DNA of 64,000 nt from Capitulum mitella (taxonomy: Eukaryota; Arthropoda; Thecostraca; Pollicipedomorpha; Pollicipedidae). A program made the translations under genes and the position numbers. Positions 46,570-60,476 of the stretch are shown here, one piece after another. The stretch is from assembly GCA_030062745.1 (NCBI GenBank), contig CP099846.1:3286001-3350000 (forward strand), given 5' to 3'. Under the pieces are notes generated by a model. It saw nothing but the letters and a program-made list of their open reading frames with translations, made no database searches and was not told where the DNA came from. Each line of letters opens with the position of its first letter. Position 1 is the stretch's first letter.

Positions 46570-49500
46570 GCAGCCGTCGCCTTTCAGCTTAATCCTTCCC
46601 ACGAGAGCGTTCCAGCACCGGAAAATCCGGAAACAATCCCCCGGTTTTGAGCACAAGACCAGCTTTAAGACGCTATCTGAAGCCATCACGCCCGCCGTCG
46701 AGTAGCTATTGTGATCCCCGCGTCAACAGCTCGCAGGCAGAACAAACGGTTCCGTTGTCGGCCCGGCGATCTCGAGGGACCTGACAAGCGACGAGTGAGC
46801 AAAACAGGTGAACATTGCCAGAGGGGTTCAGCTCCATCTCCGAGCATTACGCGCATTGCCGCTAGATTGCACGTCGAACGCCGTTGTTCAAAATCAAAAG
46901 GTTTATGACAGACGTGGAAGATAAAATACAGTTAGGCAAATTCGATATTTTTTTTTAAATGAAGAGTAGATTAGGGACTGGCCATGACCGCTCAAAAACT
47001 GCACTGAAATCCAGCAATTCCACACATTTCTCCCAAACAGGACCAGCGAAATCGCCTTTTCCACACCACCCTTCCCTAACCGCACTGCCCCAACCAGCTC
47101 CATCAATTTTTACAATCGCGGAGCAACACCATTTCAGGCGGTGACCAACTCCGAGCCCAGCCAACCAGCGGGGGGGGGGACAATCCAGCGCGGCCAGCCG
47201 ACGGTGATGGCTGCGGGAGGGGGGTGAGGGGGTTCCATTTCAACTGGTCGGAGGTCGCTCTCGGATCCGGGGCTCGTACGTCAGAATATCAGCTGCGAGG
47301 ACGGTAAATTTTCAGTTTTCCAGACGTTCAACATGCTGATGCCACCGATAATCGTCCACTTATCTCCCTGAGAACCTCATAAAGTTTCCGATATGGCCCG
47401 AGGACGGCCAATGTTAAACTGAAATACCCGCGGCGCGCGGCGCACAGGACGGAGCGCTAAATGTAAAACTCATACAAAACTACCTGACTAGGCACGATGA
47501 AATGGGAAAAAGTTTACAGTACTAAATACGTTTCCTTGATTTATTGCTGCAATGAAAGTAACAAGGCAAACGACCCAGGAAAAAAGGCTTAGGCAGGTTT
47601 GGAATTTTAACAAACCCGACTTGGGATTCTGACAAAAGTATGCTTCTAACTTTCCAGTGAACAGCAAGCCATGTTTGTTTTCCGATATTCGTGGCTTAAA
47701 AAGTTCAGGGAAGTTTTCGTTGATAACAGGATACATCCTTAATAAAACATGTTAGAGCTCACAACAAATTAACGTTGGACGCGGCAGGTAGTGATAGCTG
47801 TAACGGGAAGGACCAACATGATGCGTCAGCAATATGAGTTTAGATTTAACGGAGGTCTTTCGAAAAATCCATGCTGCAGTATGGTTGATCCTGAAGCTCT
47901 TCGATGTCTCCTCTCCGTTGACAAAGCACCGAAAATTTGTACTGAAGAAAACGTCCAGAATTTCATTATTGTTGGCTGGAAAAGCAAGCCAACGTAACAT
48001 TTCCATTCCATTTCAAAGCAGCCCAGGTATTAAAGATCAATCATAGATACATTGTTATTTCACTTATACGAAAGGGAGTTCAGCTTGAATATTAAGACAA
48101 GTTGCATGGAAGGTATCATAAGTAGCAATTCATAAGAACGCATGCTGTCTTTTATCCGAGAATGAATGCATCCCGGAGACCTATACTTAACCTAATTTCG
48201 CTAGGAAGACCAATTCAGACGACCCTCTGGAACCACTTGAAAGGTAATCTGTACCTATCCAGTGAAAAATATGCAGGCTTAACAATACAAGTTTGCTTAC
48301 AAACACAGTAAAGAATCTGGAACAGAAACATCACGAAGTCGGGCTTACTGAGGTCCTCGTGGCTCTGCCGTACCGTGCTCGGCTCACGTTCGGTATGTGG
48401 TGGGCTCGAGGTCTGATGTTTACAAAGACTCAGCACTGTTTAACTCGAAGCAACAATGACCATCTAAAAATCCAGACCAATGTGCAGCCGTCCCGTGGCC
48501 CAGCTACATATTAATGGTCCCTGAATACCATTTTCCGTACCTGGGGCAAAACAACACCAGACTTGGGTCCATTTAGGCACTCGGCCTGCATGACAAGATC
48601 CACTAGTATTCTACAAGATGTACTACAAGATCTACTGGTCTGCAAAGATCAACTGAACAAGGATCCTGACGCCAGCACTGTTGGCTTCCAGCATTCGATT
48701 CGAACCAAAAAACGAAATGGCAACAAAGACAATGCCTGAAACATAACAATGTCTCTATGTGCAATAAATAGTGCTTGTCAGACCATTTAACGGAATTAAG
48801 AAAAAGCAAACCGGTCACGTCAAGAAAATATTAAGAGCAAATTAGTAGTACGAAGATTTTATGTTTTTTATTAATAAATCCGTGGTATATTTTTAACAAT
48901 GAATTGGGGAAATAGGTGGAAAACATGGACAAGATGTAAATAAAATTCCTACAAATATGAGGATATATGGATACACGGATATACAAATATACGGATGTCC
49001 TGCACTGCTTTCTATGATACATTTTATTAAATCTCATAAGTGTGAGACATACATAAACTATCATTGAAGAAAAGGTTGCAACCTTGACCCGAGGATGTAC
49101 CGCATCGAGATTCAACAAGCTTTGAATTATCAGGACTTAACAGGGTGTGAAGCAAAAGTTATGATAGCCCGGAAATATCCCTGAAATCACCATTGTCAAA
49201 AATATGAGCACTGTCCGGAAGCTTTCCTGGCAGATGATATCCCAACCCACCTGATTCCAGCTTCAGTCAGACCTCCCACGTTTAGTCGACTGTGACTTCC
49301 GATCCGAATGTTAAACCTCTGACCGTCCAGTGGCCGGCAGTCCTCTCAGTCACAGTGCTGATCACGTTCAGGTCACGTGGCGGCCAGCGCCGCGGCCGCC
49401 CTGACCCCAGGTCGCCGCACGCGGCCGTCGCCTGCACCGCCAGACGGGACGAGCCAGTCGCAGCTCCGCTGACGGACCGTCCGACCGCACACAGGCTGGC

Positions 49501-51900
49501 GCCTCCGCCGCCCGCGCCGCCGCCGCCGCCGCCGCGCCGCTATCGACGGCGAGACTGAGCCTGTCGTCGAGCGTCGGCCGGCCGCAGCTGCGCGTCGGCA
49601 CCGACGGCGGACGGCAACGATCTCGCGGTGGCAGGCGGCGGCGGCGGTCCGGCGGCCGCCCCGGCGGACCCGGAGCCGCGGTCAGTCTGGTCTGGCGCCG
49701 CGGGTTGTCCACGCTGGAGGAGGGGTCCGGGGGATGCCGTCGGCCCGGTCCGACGGATCCCGGAACTGTGCGCAGCCCGGTCCGGCGGATCCTGGAGCTG
49801 TGGACCGCCAGGTCCGGCATACCCGAGATGTGAGCAACCGGGTCCGGCGGATCCCGGAGCTATGGGCCAGGTCCAGTGGATTTAGGAGATGCAGGCAGTG
49901 AGGTCCAGCGGATCCTGGAACTGAAATCGCCACAAAACCAGAAAGTCGCGAAGCAAAATGAAAACGATTCACACACGGTGCTCCAAGAGACGCACTGAGG
50001 CGACGCGAAGAACAGTTTCGGAGATGCTGCATAGAAAGGACGCAGGTTTCTCAAAGTATAGGCATATCCCATCGGTGAAGTAATCGTGCTCTGCTTTTGA
50101 GCCGCCGTAGGTGAGATTAATGAAAACACGTTTTTGAGCGGGTTTTCTCCGAAAATGATGAATACACAGGCCGTTTTGTAATCAAGGTATGTTGCATGCA
50201 ACGCTTTTCCGTACAATACGTCTGGAAATTCACCATTTTGCCAATGACTGCGTCACCTAAGACCTAATGGGCCTGGGTATTCATGAGGAGACTTCGGCAC
50301 GCCCCTGTACCTTGGTAGTATTCCTGATGAATGTCTCCATTTCTCTGCGGCACACGGAGAGGCGAGCGTGAAGGTGTGAGCGAAAAGACTTCTTGCATGT
50401 TTCCTTTGGATAATCTTTTCTTCTCTGGAGTGCAAAATATGCTTCCCGCTTACATGTGATATAAATATGTGTTTGGAGGTTCCTCACGCTCCGAGTCAAA
50501 AAGCCATTCTGTCCGCGTAAATCAGCTTATTCTTGTTTATCGGGAAGACTGTTTGTTGGTCCTTGTTCCATTTTGTTCGAGTCCGCTCGCAAATAAGGTC
50601 GCTAGCTGTCGGAGCCTTGTAACGCGTGGCCAATATTCCTCCACGCTGCAATTCGCCATGCTGAAGATCACTGGCGCGTGAAATTCGAAAAGTTGGATGA
50701 AGTCGGAGGACGGCACTCCGAATAGCAAGCTGTGAAGAAATCCCATTGGGAATACGATATGTCAGCACGCCATTTTTCTCCACGCACACGAGACGCTCGC
50801 CGAGATATCCAAGCTCTGTTGTTCAGTCCGGTCTGTTGAGTAGAAGCTTTAGGTGCCAAGATTTGGCTTATTGCGCAATTTTCGGGAAATTATACAAGAA
50901 ATGGTCCTTTTCTTAGCAGAGTCAGACGATCGTAACAAGAGAACCGAGTACTTTAAGGCATGCACATGTATCTTCAGTGGTTCACAAAGCTCCCATTATA
51001 CTTTAAATGCACTCCAGATGTTTGAGGTCTACTATTTAATGATACATACGAAAAGGCGAGTTTCTCAAACCAAAACCTTTAAATCATCAACATCAGCCTT
51101 GGAAGATGTTTGTAAATACAGTTTAGCTGTACTCATTTCACGCATTTATTTCAGCCCGGTGCAATGTCACGAATACCACGAAGTGCAAATGCTACAAAAT
51201 AATCTTCCAAGTCAAACTATTGAAATCCCAAATAATAAGTGCTAAAATGCCAAATTGCTAAGCTATGGCCCGTCTTGTATCTAAAACAACTTTATAGGCA
51301 GGTTGTCACCCTTACCATTTCCTGTTATAAAATAGTGGTGCCTCAAAAGGCATTCTAGAATTATTCAGGCTATGTCATTTTTTATGAGTATTGCTTTAAT
51401 CGTGTTAATTTGCAGGCTTTAATACACACCTAATATCTATTTCCTATGCATTAAGTACCAACTATCAAGTACACGGTAATCGGCTATGCATACAGACAAC
51501 TGAGGAACGAATATCGGCGACGCGCAATGAAAATACAGCAATATTGAAAATCGTGTCACATCGAAGAGCAATACTGTCGTCGCCGTATTATTCCAAACAT
51601 CCTACAAGGTCCATGTTTGTTCTTTAATTGCATTTTTAAGTTTTTAGCTCTCGGCTATACCTCAACTCTTTAGGTTCTGCTCCAGCTATTTTTCTCTCGT
51701 AGTTTTGCCGATAGCTGCTCTCATTTCTTTCCCTCGAGGCATCCTCATTGTCGGAAGCATCCTTACCTGTTTTTTTTTTCACGTCTCTTGTGTGAATTTT
51801 TATTTCTGCCGCGCGATGGTCACAAGAAAAAGTGGTGTCCATGCAACATAGCTGCTCCCAATAACCACACCGAACCCAGACTCATGCATGAAGCCTTCGT
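46570..51900. other. Upstream region: no gene seen
   Basis: Mostly AT-rich. A GC block at about 49370-49800 is followed by a tandem array of about 30-33 bp at 49740-49920 (GGTCCGGCGGATCCCGGAGC-like words). No ORF carries recognisable motifs. Confidence 0.45.
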
Positions 51901-51904
51901 TTAA

Positions 51905-54415
51905 CCCTGTTCCGATATAGGAAGGGACACAAACTTCTTTTGGCTTTATTGCTCACTTTTTCAAGGGTTTTTGAAGCAGCTCCACGAAGCTTGATTATTT
52001 TCTTCTCCTTGTTATTCCTACGTATTATGCCAAATCTGCATGATTTTATTTTGGTGGAGGGTGAAGCCAAACCAAGTTTTTTTGGGGGACACATCGGGTT
52101 TTTTTTTTGCACTGCTGAATGCAAAAAATAGCTGCAAAACATAGAGTTATAAACGTAAAACTTAAAACATTTTATAAGTGTATAGGTACGTAACTGAGAA
52201 AACATACAAAAAAAGGTTTCGTCGATCTGAGGTCACTTAAAAGGATCAGGTCAACGTCGAAAGCCAAAATTTGGTTTTGTGTAAATATGCTTGACGCTAA
52301 CTTTTACAACGCAAAATCCGGAATATGTTTGCTACAGCATAGTACTTTCAATTTGTGTTCTAAGTTTCAGTTTTTCATCAGGTCAGGTCATGGAGCTATA
52401 ACCTAAAATGTCCGCTTGCCTACTCTATATCACGACGACCATAAACAGGACTTTTAGAACTATAGCTAATTAAGACGACTGGAACATTTCAGCACACATT
52501 AATAAAATGAACTCACGGCGATTCTATATGAATATGAAGTCATTTAAGGCCATATAAGGTCAAAGATCATAAGTTGTCCTGATGAACATGCGACCATAAC
52601 ATTTCCCCCTTTTTCATGTTCTTGGTGCTGCCTATACCAACATTATACGGACATTGCAATACGTTTGCACTTTTAAAAACAGCATGATTAGCAAAAACCC
52701 AAAGTGTTTTTAACTTTAATTTTAATTTACTTAGGAATATTCGTAGACATGTCAAGCCTTATGAACGTCTAGGAGTCTTCACAAAATTCCAAATGTATGG
52801 GTCAATAGGAAAAGTTCAGTCGACTAGCTCGCGATTCATGCCAATTGCCTTAACCCGCCCCCGCTTAGGGGGGGGGGGTTGACCACTGGAGTTTTTGCAA
52901 GACTGCGAAATAACGAACAAACGTAGGGCCACGAAACTTTGTGTACTTTTTACTTGATCATTTTTACGTCTTGCGCCAAACTTTTGACCTCAGGTCAAGT
53001 CAGGTGTCCGAAGTAGGTGAATCCAAGCGGACCTATGTTTAAAAAATTTAGCGCATTGTAATTTTTTTCGGAAAACGCGATATCACAGTAAACCTTTCAG
53101 AGATTAAGCATCTTGATAGATGCAACAAATATGCCATCTCAGATTTTTCAAGATTCCCCGGGTCATTGGCCTAAGACCAAACCCATTTTTAAGGCATGTT
53201 GTCGTTTTTCCGGAAACTGACGGATTTTTTCATAACATTTTTAGTGTGGGGTGATGCAGATACCCAGTTATCGTCAATGGGCAAAGTATCAATGGCTTCC
53301 ATCCATTGACCTGAGGTCACGTCACGAATAACTTATGAGCCAAAATGCACCGCCGTCAAAATCGGCGATTAATTGCTCAGAACGGGTAAAAAATGGCGGT
53401 ACTGGCTCGCACAGTTGCGGGTGATACCCCGAAGTTCAAAGAGCTGAAAAAATAGGCATTCTGGAAACAAACAGGCTCTCGCTAATAAACCTCCGCTGAC
53501 TGTGTAGATTGATAACCACTAAATTCTTCCGAACTTAAAGTGTGAGAAACCATCACAAGAACCACAAGAATCAAGAAATATTGAAAGACTTATGTCGCGA
53601 TTATCATATATGTCGTTAAGATTACTTCCCGTTAATTTCATTCCACGACGCCCGCCGGCAGTCGGCGCGAAAATCGCTGTGTCTTTTATGCAATCGTGTG
53701 TCTTTAATTCAACGTTTCGAATTGTATATTAAACAAATCGGGGAAACGACAATTAAGCATTTTATTAAAGAACGTTTTTTAACATTTTATCTAACATTTT
53801 ATGAACCAGACCAGAGAAGCGGACTTTTGCCTGTCCGTTGTTGCCTTTACCTGGACTTTATTAATCACAGCCCTTGAGATCTAGGTCTCTTCTCGGCTTC
53901 GTGCAGTCGATTGTGAGAAAACATATATAGGGTATAACATACATATAATGGCTTACATATTACCCGAGACTAAAAATGAGACCAGTTTCGAACTATACTT
54001 GTCACAGGATTTCCAACAGTGTGCTTATTTTTGCCGTGCGACCAACCGTTCGTGAGTCAGAGGGAGGGCGGTCAACCGTCCTCCCCCAGTGGCCCGTGGT
54101 TGGCGCTGACCGCCAGTCGGGCGCGGGTTAAAATCGGTCGATAAACAGCGGAGTTACAACAAGTAGAAAATAACTCCCTTTCTGACATTTCCCCACCCCT
54201 GCATCCACCCCTGTCAACACTGTGAGGGGAAAAGGTAGTTTTTAAAGTTTTAAGTAGTCTGCTTTGAAAAGATAGTTTACGTCAAGGTGAACCTAGTGTC
54301 GTCCCTTGCGCTGAAATCGGGCAGATAGTTCTCGAGATCTCAGGGGGAAGGAAGGGCAAATAAGAGCCCCCCCCCATAAGGAAATGCGCCCTACCGCCGT
54401 GGGTACGGCAGTAGG
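51905..54415 (+). mobile_element. Dispersed ~1.2-kb element, copy 3, split by a nested insertion
   Basis: The left part, 51905-52849, begins CCCTGTTCCG directly after TTAA (51901-51904) and carries GAAGCAGCTCCACGAAGC and GGTCATGGAGCTATAACCTA. The right part, 54132-54415, resumes at AATCGGTCGATAAACAGCGG and carries TAGTTCTCGAGATCTCAGG. Together they match copies 1 and 2 end to end. The interruption is the 1274-bp element at 52854-54127. Confidence 0.7.
52854..54127. mobile_element. Nested TTAA-flanked DNA transposon (piggyBac-type, non-autonomous)
   Basis: It is flanked by exact TTAA at 52850-52853 and 54128-54131. Comparison with copy 2 (TTTGCAGCAAAATCGG) shows that copy 3 without the insert and one TTAA would read TTGCCTTAAAATCGG, the same length, so the boundaries are firm. 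The termini are CCCGCCCCCGCTTAG and, in reverse, CCCGCGCCCGACTGG (imperfect). There is no transposase frame. The interior is non-coding with TGACCT-type words. Confidence 0.85.
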
Positions 54416-57400
54416 AGTATCTCGCAATGTTGTCTTTCCCGCACGAACTCAGTCATCCGGGGTGACTTGGATCACTGACCAGTTTCACGAAGAAAATATT
54501 GGTCATTTTAAATTTCGAAGCTAAGTAAAGGACCACCCACTAAGTGTTTTAAGTGCCAACGGGAAAGCTTTATGTCGTCCGCAACAACCATTAACTGGTT
54601 TTCACCACGACATATAAGTGGCAAATCGTCTGTGAGGCGCGGGTCTTCCCCAGTGCAAACGTCCCTGCTGTTGCGTCGCGCTCCTGTGGGGTTGTTATCA
54701 CCATAGCATACCCCGGCCGATCCTTTCCGAGTCCTGTTCGCGGTAGACATGCTCCCTCTTTCATATCCCGTTGTCAGGTATGGGGGAGGGTGGCGCAGGG
54801 ATGGCTCGCCGTCCTCATTCTGTATGCCGCTCATATTTCTCCTCAGTTAAAACAATCTATCGTAGCCGGAAAGCCAGCCGGCTTTCTGCGGAATTTAATG
54901 CCATTCCGGAATGTTTTTCTTTTGTGTAAATAGATTAGAACGACGCCCGGAAGCGCATCAGGGAAGCCATTGAAACGGACTTTTGCACGCCTCCCGGCAT
55001 TGTTCTCGCAGTGAATGGAAACACTTTGTGCAATACAGTTGTCCGCTCATGATTATTTATGACCCCCGGCATGGTTGTTTCGGAAAGACTGCAGTGAGAG
55101 CACACAGATTAATGCGTGTTCTGAGAAACAAATTTTATGCAATAAATTGAGCAGCCGTTCCCAGCGATTTGACAAGCTCCTTGGATGTCTACTGTCAGGG
55201 CTTCCTTAAATCAAAGCTGCATGTTCGGGTGGACTGCGTGAACTTGTCTGCCCCATCTCTTACTCTCTACTTTAATTCCCCTTCTTTCACCTGACTGGTG
55301 CCAGGTTGGACAGGAAGAGTAAACAAAGCTGCGTGTTTTTTGCATGCATGAACAGCAAAACTGCATGATCGGGTGGACTGCGTGGACTTTATTTTTCTTT
55401 GTCTTATCGCTTTCAACTTTAATTCACCTCGTTTCACCTGAACGGTGCAAGGTCGGATAAGAACGAAAAACGAAGTTTCCAGCTGACCAGAGGGCTCACC
55501 AGGATTACTCGGCACCGCATTATGTCTCATTTGCCCTCGTTTTGAGCTAGTCATATCTCAGATTTACCCGGACGATCACAACGGTCACTGCAAACTCGAC
55601 AACGTCCGTCATTTCATTTCTGGGGTTCTTTAGTCGGGCATGCGGTCGGGCTGCGCACTGTGTGTTCAGCGTTGCGGCCACCTTCGGGAAACCAAAGAGA
55701 CCGAGACATTCCCAGAGACGCCCACGACTAGACAATTCAGCACCGAAAATAAGTGTTCATTTCTCTGCTCTAGAAAGTCGTCTCATAATGCCTAGGAGGG
55801 AGACGAGCATTTCTGTCTTGCACGTGTTTCTGATGGCTTATGGTAACCTCTCGTGGCTGGTCGCCTCCAAGCGGTCGGGTTTCTGCCGATCTTGTTGCCG
55901 GTCCGCAGCCTGCGGTCTCCGGCCGGCAATGCCGATTCGCTCAAGCCGCAGGAGTTCCTGTCTCGAAACGCAAACACGGAGAGTTTGCGAACGCCGCCGG
56001 GTATGTGGCTGAACTGCTTTGGAGGGACACTGCGGACATCGAGGAAGCGCGAGCACCATTTCCGTAGAGCTCCAGCTATCCCGACAACCAGGACCAGTTG
56101 GCTGCTCGAGCCCTTAGAAGCATAGCCTATGGAAGCGTTCATGCATTGCTGCGCCGTAGGTATTTACCACCCATTACATGTCGCCTAGAAAAAGTTTGTT
56201 ACCCTGGCCAACCAGAGCTGCTCGTAGGCCAACGGACTGCATGTGCGAAATGCCGCTGTCCTCTTTCGTGTTGTTTTTGACAGTGGTCTTTCCGAACGGT
56301 CCTCTTGGTGAAGCATGCGTGGAAAGTACCCTGTACGTCCTGCAGCGTGGGTGTTTGACGATCGTTCGCACAGCGTCCTTCGTCCCGAAAGACCAGACCA
56401 CACCGTCCTGCGTCCACCAGACCACACCGTCCTGCGTCCACCAGACCACACCGTCCGACTAAGCCAGACCGTCCTCCTGCGTTCGACCAGGCCGGACCTT
56501 TATCTTCCTTTTGACCAGACCGGACCGTCCTCCTGCGTCTCGTGCGGCGTCGTCCGACCTGACCCGGCCGCGGGCGATGCCCGGCGGCAATATGTCGGCC
56601 GGGCCGTCTGCGGGCGGGCGGATCTCGCGCCGGCTGTCGAGATTCCTGCTGCGGTCCGGCCCGGTTCGTCTCATCGATCCGAGGCGAGGTCGGCTGCCGA
56701 GGCCGCCCGCTGTCCGTCCACCTGGCGGCCTCACGCGGCCCGCCGGCCCCAGATGAAAAATCACCCGCCCGGTCAAAGTCAATAGAGCCGTTCAAAAGAG
56801 AACTCATGCATATTTCATCGCCCGAAATGCATTGGTCTGTATGATCTTGGCTTTTCATGGAGGCGTGTTTGATTGGCACTTTTATAAGCAGGGGTATTAA
56901 TAAGAAAAATAAGCTTCGCCATCAGCACATCTATTTCAGAACTGTATTTTTGGTTACCATGGTTACATCATGCACTTCGTCCGTCGCATTCCAGTCATAC
57001 TGCATGTTTCTTTTCAGAGAACCCTCATGTTTCCAGCCAGTGTAGCCACGGCACCCATGTGCTCCAGATTATGCCTTTCATTGTCCTATTCTGTTCTTTG
57101 CAATGGACAACTGCACCTCTGTCTTAGACATGACACTGAAAAAAAGATTTTCGAATTTTTAAAGATTTTCGTTTGTGGCTAGATACCGAGAGAAAGACTG
57201 GTTTTGTACCAACTGAGCTCTTGCTTTTACAGTGATATGATCCCATTGCAGATGTCTTAATTTCTATCAGAAGTCAGGCAAGAAGCGGCACTTTGGCGGG
57301 GCTCTAGCATGCCCATGAGGAAGGTTAAGTCCGAAGACATACATCGTCAAGATGCGGCGCAAAAGGACTGAGCGAACGCAGCGAGCGAACGCAGTCACGC

Positions 57401-60400
57401 AGTCGGTGAAAACCAGAATCCTTGTTGCTTATTTACTTAACTGAATGCTATTTAAAGGAATGTCTTGCATTGCGCTTCCTTTATCAGCGATCTTGGTACG
57501 TAGTGAAATGCCTGAAAACTGTTGAGTGCTATGAATAGGTTTAAACCGGCAACATTACTTGAAAATCACTAACAATGCAGTTATATCGGAGTTTCAATCA
57601 CTTCATATGATCTTATAGTAAATCATGACCGATTTTTTCTGCGTAGCTCTCTTGCAGGAAAACGAAAAACCAGCGTATTTCAATTCATATAGATTTGCTT
57701 CTCTGCGGACCCGGTGTAACTTTCCTGGCTTCATGTTACAAACCGATGCTTTAAACGGCATCGGGTGTATGTTTACGTAGTGCATGGTGTGACAGTCTTT
57801 CATCAGACGGCTGGATTGACAGACACTCACTGAATATAGGTAAGAGCAAATTTGCGACAAAGGCGATTTATGTTATGAAATATTCATCATTTATGCCTGA
57901 TTCGGGTCCAATGAGCACTGATGCACGATGGAACTTTCGACAGTTTCTCATGTCGTCTGTTTCATGCCATGCACACCCTGACTAGAAGATCTTCAATCAA
58001 AATAGCTTTTTCACGACGGAATAGCATGGTCAAGATACCTTCTGTTGTTTCTACAACGAAAACACATCGAAACGTGAAAATCTCAAACGGGATATACCTT
58101 TCGCAGACAAAATCCGCCCCATTCTGCCCAGCTGCTGTTTTCACGACCGACGAGACGGCTCCCCTGTTCACGTGCGGCGAGAGGCCGGTCGACGACTGTC
58201 GGCTGTTTGTCCGCGGTCTCGCCCGACCCGCCGCCGCCGCCGACGGAAAATAGAGCTGCTTGAGAGGAAACCAGCAGAGGGGTGTTTTCTCAGTTGAATG
58301 GGCCAGAGGAATGCTGACGGGAAGCTTGCTTGCGTTGTCAATCAGACTAAATTGCTCCACTTCGCTTCTCCAATTGCCTGTTAGCTGGCTTCAAATTTGT
58401 CGGCAACAGTATCCAGAAGACGAAAAATTACAGAGGATGGGAAAAAGAAGGAGAGCAATGGCGGGTAAGGAAGGAGAAAGAGTGAGAGAGATGGAAGATC
58501 TTGAGAAAGGAAAATATAGAAAAGTCGAAAGAGGAACCAACAAACTGATGAAATGGCCGAAACCCAAACCCTTCGCGTGATCGTCTTCGTCTCCCGGGCC
58601 CGCTGCCTCGGGTCGTCAGCAGCCGTCCGGTCAGCTCCCCCCTCCCACGAGACCCGGCAATGATCATGGCAGTGCGGCGGCGCAGGCCGGGGCCGGACCC
58701 GGGCCGGGGTCGGGTCGGCCGGTTCATCGCGCGCCGCCGCCGGAACCGCGCGCTGGCCGGAAGCCACGCCGGAAGTGGCGCCGACGGCCGGGCTCGGCCG
58801 GCGCCGTGTCGTCGGACGCCGCAGCCGGGCTGGGCAGCCGGGCCGGCACGACCTTGACCCCCCGGCGCCGTCCGACCCGGCCCGGCCTCTCCCGCCGCCG
58901 CGCCTGGCACCGCCCCTGCTTCCCCGGCGCCGCGCCCTGGCTCCGCCCCTGCGCGCCGATCGGCGCCGGCCGTGATGGATGGCGCGGCGCGGCGACGCGC
59001 GGCGCGCCCCCCTTTGGCGCCGTAATGCCGCCAGCTAATAGCGCGCCATTATTGATACGGGCCCGCGCGCCGCAGGCCGCGACCTGGGCGGCGGCGACCA
59101 CAGGGGACTGAGGACCGTCCGCTGGAGACTCCGGTCCCTGACAGTCCCTGTCAGGTCCCTGTCCTGTCCTGTCCCTGTCCTCAGCGACGCAAACAGGAAC
59201 AAATTATGGGTTTCAGGAGAGAGGGAGAGAGCTTGGTCATCAGCATGGCTGGAGATTTCCGAGAATTATTTGAGAATCTGACTAGAATTTCGCATTCATT
59301 CTTCCAGTCCTCTTCATGGGCCTAATGTCGAAATTTCTAAAAGTGTTGAGGTCAAGCTTTAGTTATCAGATTGCCAGGCTACCTTCCGTCGTGATCTCAC
59401 GAGAAAGACGGAAACAGAGGGCACCCCATCTCCCTCCCTGGTACCGCCTCAGATGTGAGGACGTTCGTTACGACCTTGGTGTGATGGGTCTTCGGCGCTG
59501 GCCGCCTCACAGAAGTCGGTCATGTTGCGTCCCCTGAGGTCACAGTGTGCCAATCCCCGGCCACAGTCACTGCAGTCTGGGTGGCCGGAGATCCCAGCGC
59601 GTTTGTGCGCGTCGTGATCGGTCGTGTGTGTTAGTCCTGGGACTCCAGTGGCCACGAAATGCAGCCGACGCTGACGACGTGTGAGGTTACAGCGTGGCGG
59701 TTTCGATGTGTTTCAGCACCCGACATGCGCCGGAATCAAATGAGACGCAGTAGAACAACACAGTAGCCGTACCACGATTGACGCTGGTCGACATTTCTTG
59801 CATGGCATTGCGCAGTAATGAAGCACTGGAAATGCAACACCCCTGACCGTATTATTCCGAAATCCTGAGGAAGTGAGGCGCGCTCTGGATTCCAAGTGAG
59901 ATTGGCTCGAGGACAGTGTATTGTGTATATCTCAGACAGTGTTACTTGGAAGTTCTGAAATATTCCGATTTGCGTGGAATATTTGGTTTTCAATAGCGTT
60001 TCACACATGACATGCAACATAGGATTATGCATGGGCCTGCAACCTTGCATGTAAGACAAAAAAATCATTAGCTCGGATGGCATGGTCTTTTACCGAGGGA
60101 CCATAGGTGCCGAATGAAAACATGCTACGAGAACTGATGATTTCTTTTAACAAGTGCAAGGTCCGCGCATAATTTTGTTCCTTACGCACGATACACGGCA
60201 CAGGCAATGTTGCCACTAGTTCAAAACAGCTTCGGTGCGATTTGATTTTGTAAGTGATTTCCTTGCCGACAATGAACCAGAGGCCTGATAAATCATGACG
60301 ATTTGATTGCCGTAACCGAAAATGTTCCAGAGAAATAAAAGAACTACGCCTAAATAAAATGCATCTGGGCATGGATACAAAAACATTTCAGAGGCACTAA

Positions 60401-60470
60401 AAACTGAAAGAACTGTCGAGTGAAGATCTGAGGAATGCAGTTCTTTTTCACAAATGTTGGGGAACAAGAT
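54416..60470. other. Upstream region: no gene seen
   Basis: Contents: a ~146-bp tandem duplication at 55217-55470 (GCATGTTCGGGTGGACTGCG / GCATGATCGGGTGGACTGCG); a 24-bp repeat at 56390-56460 (CCAGACCACACCGTCCTGCG); and GC blocks at 56510-56760 and 58600-59110, the last ending in CCAGCTAATAGCGCGCCATT. The minus-strand frame at 54508-54834 has no motif I recognise. Confidence 0.45.
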
Positions 60471-60476
60471 GTTGAA

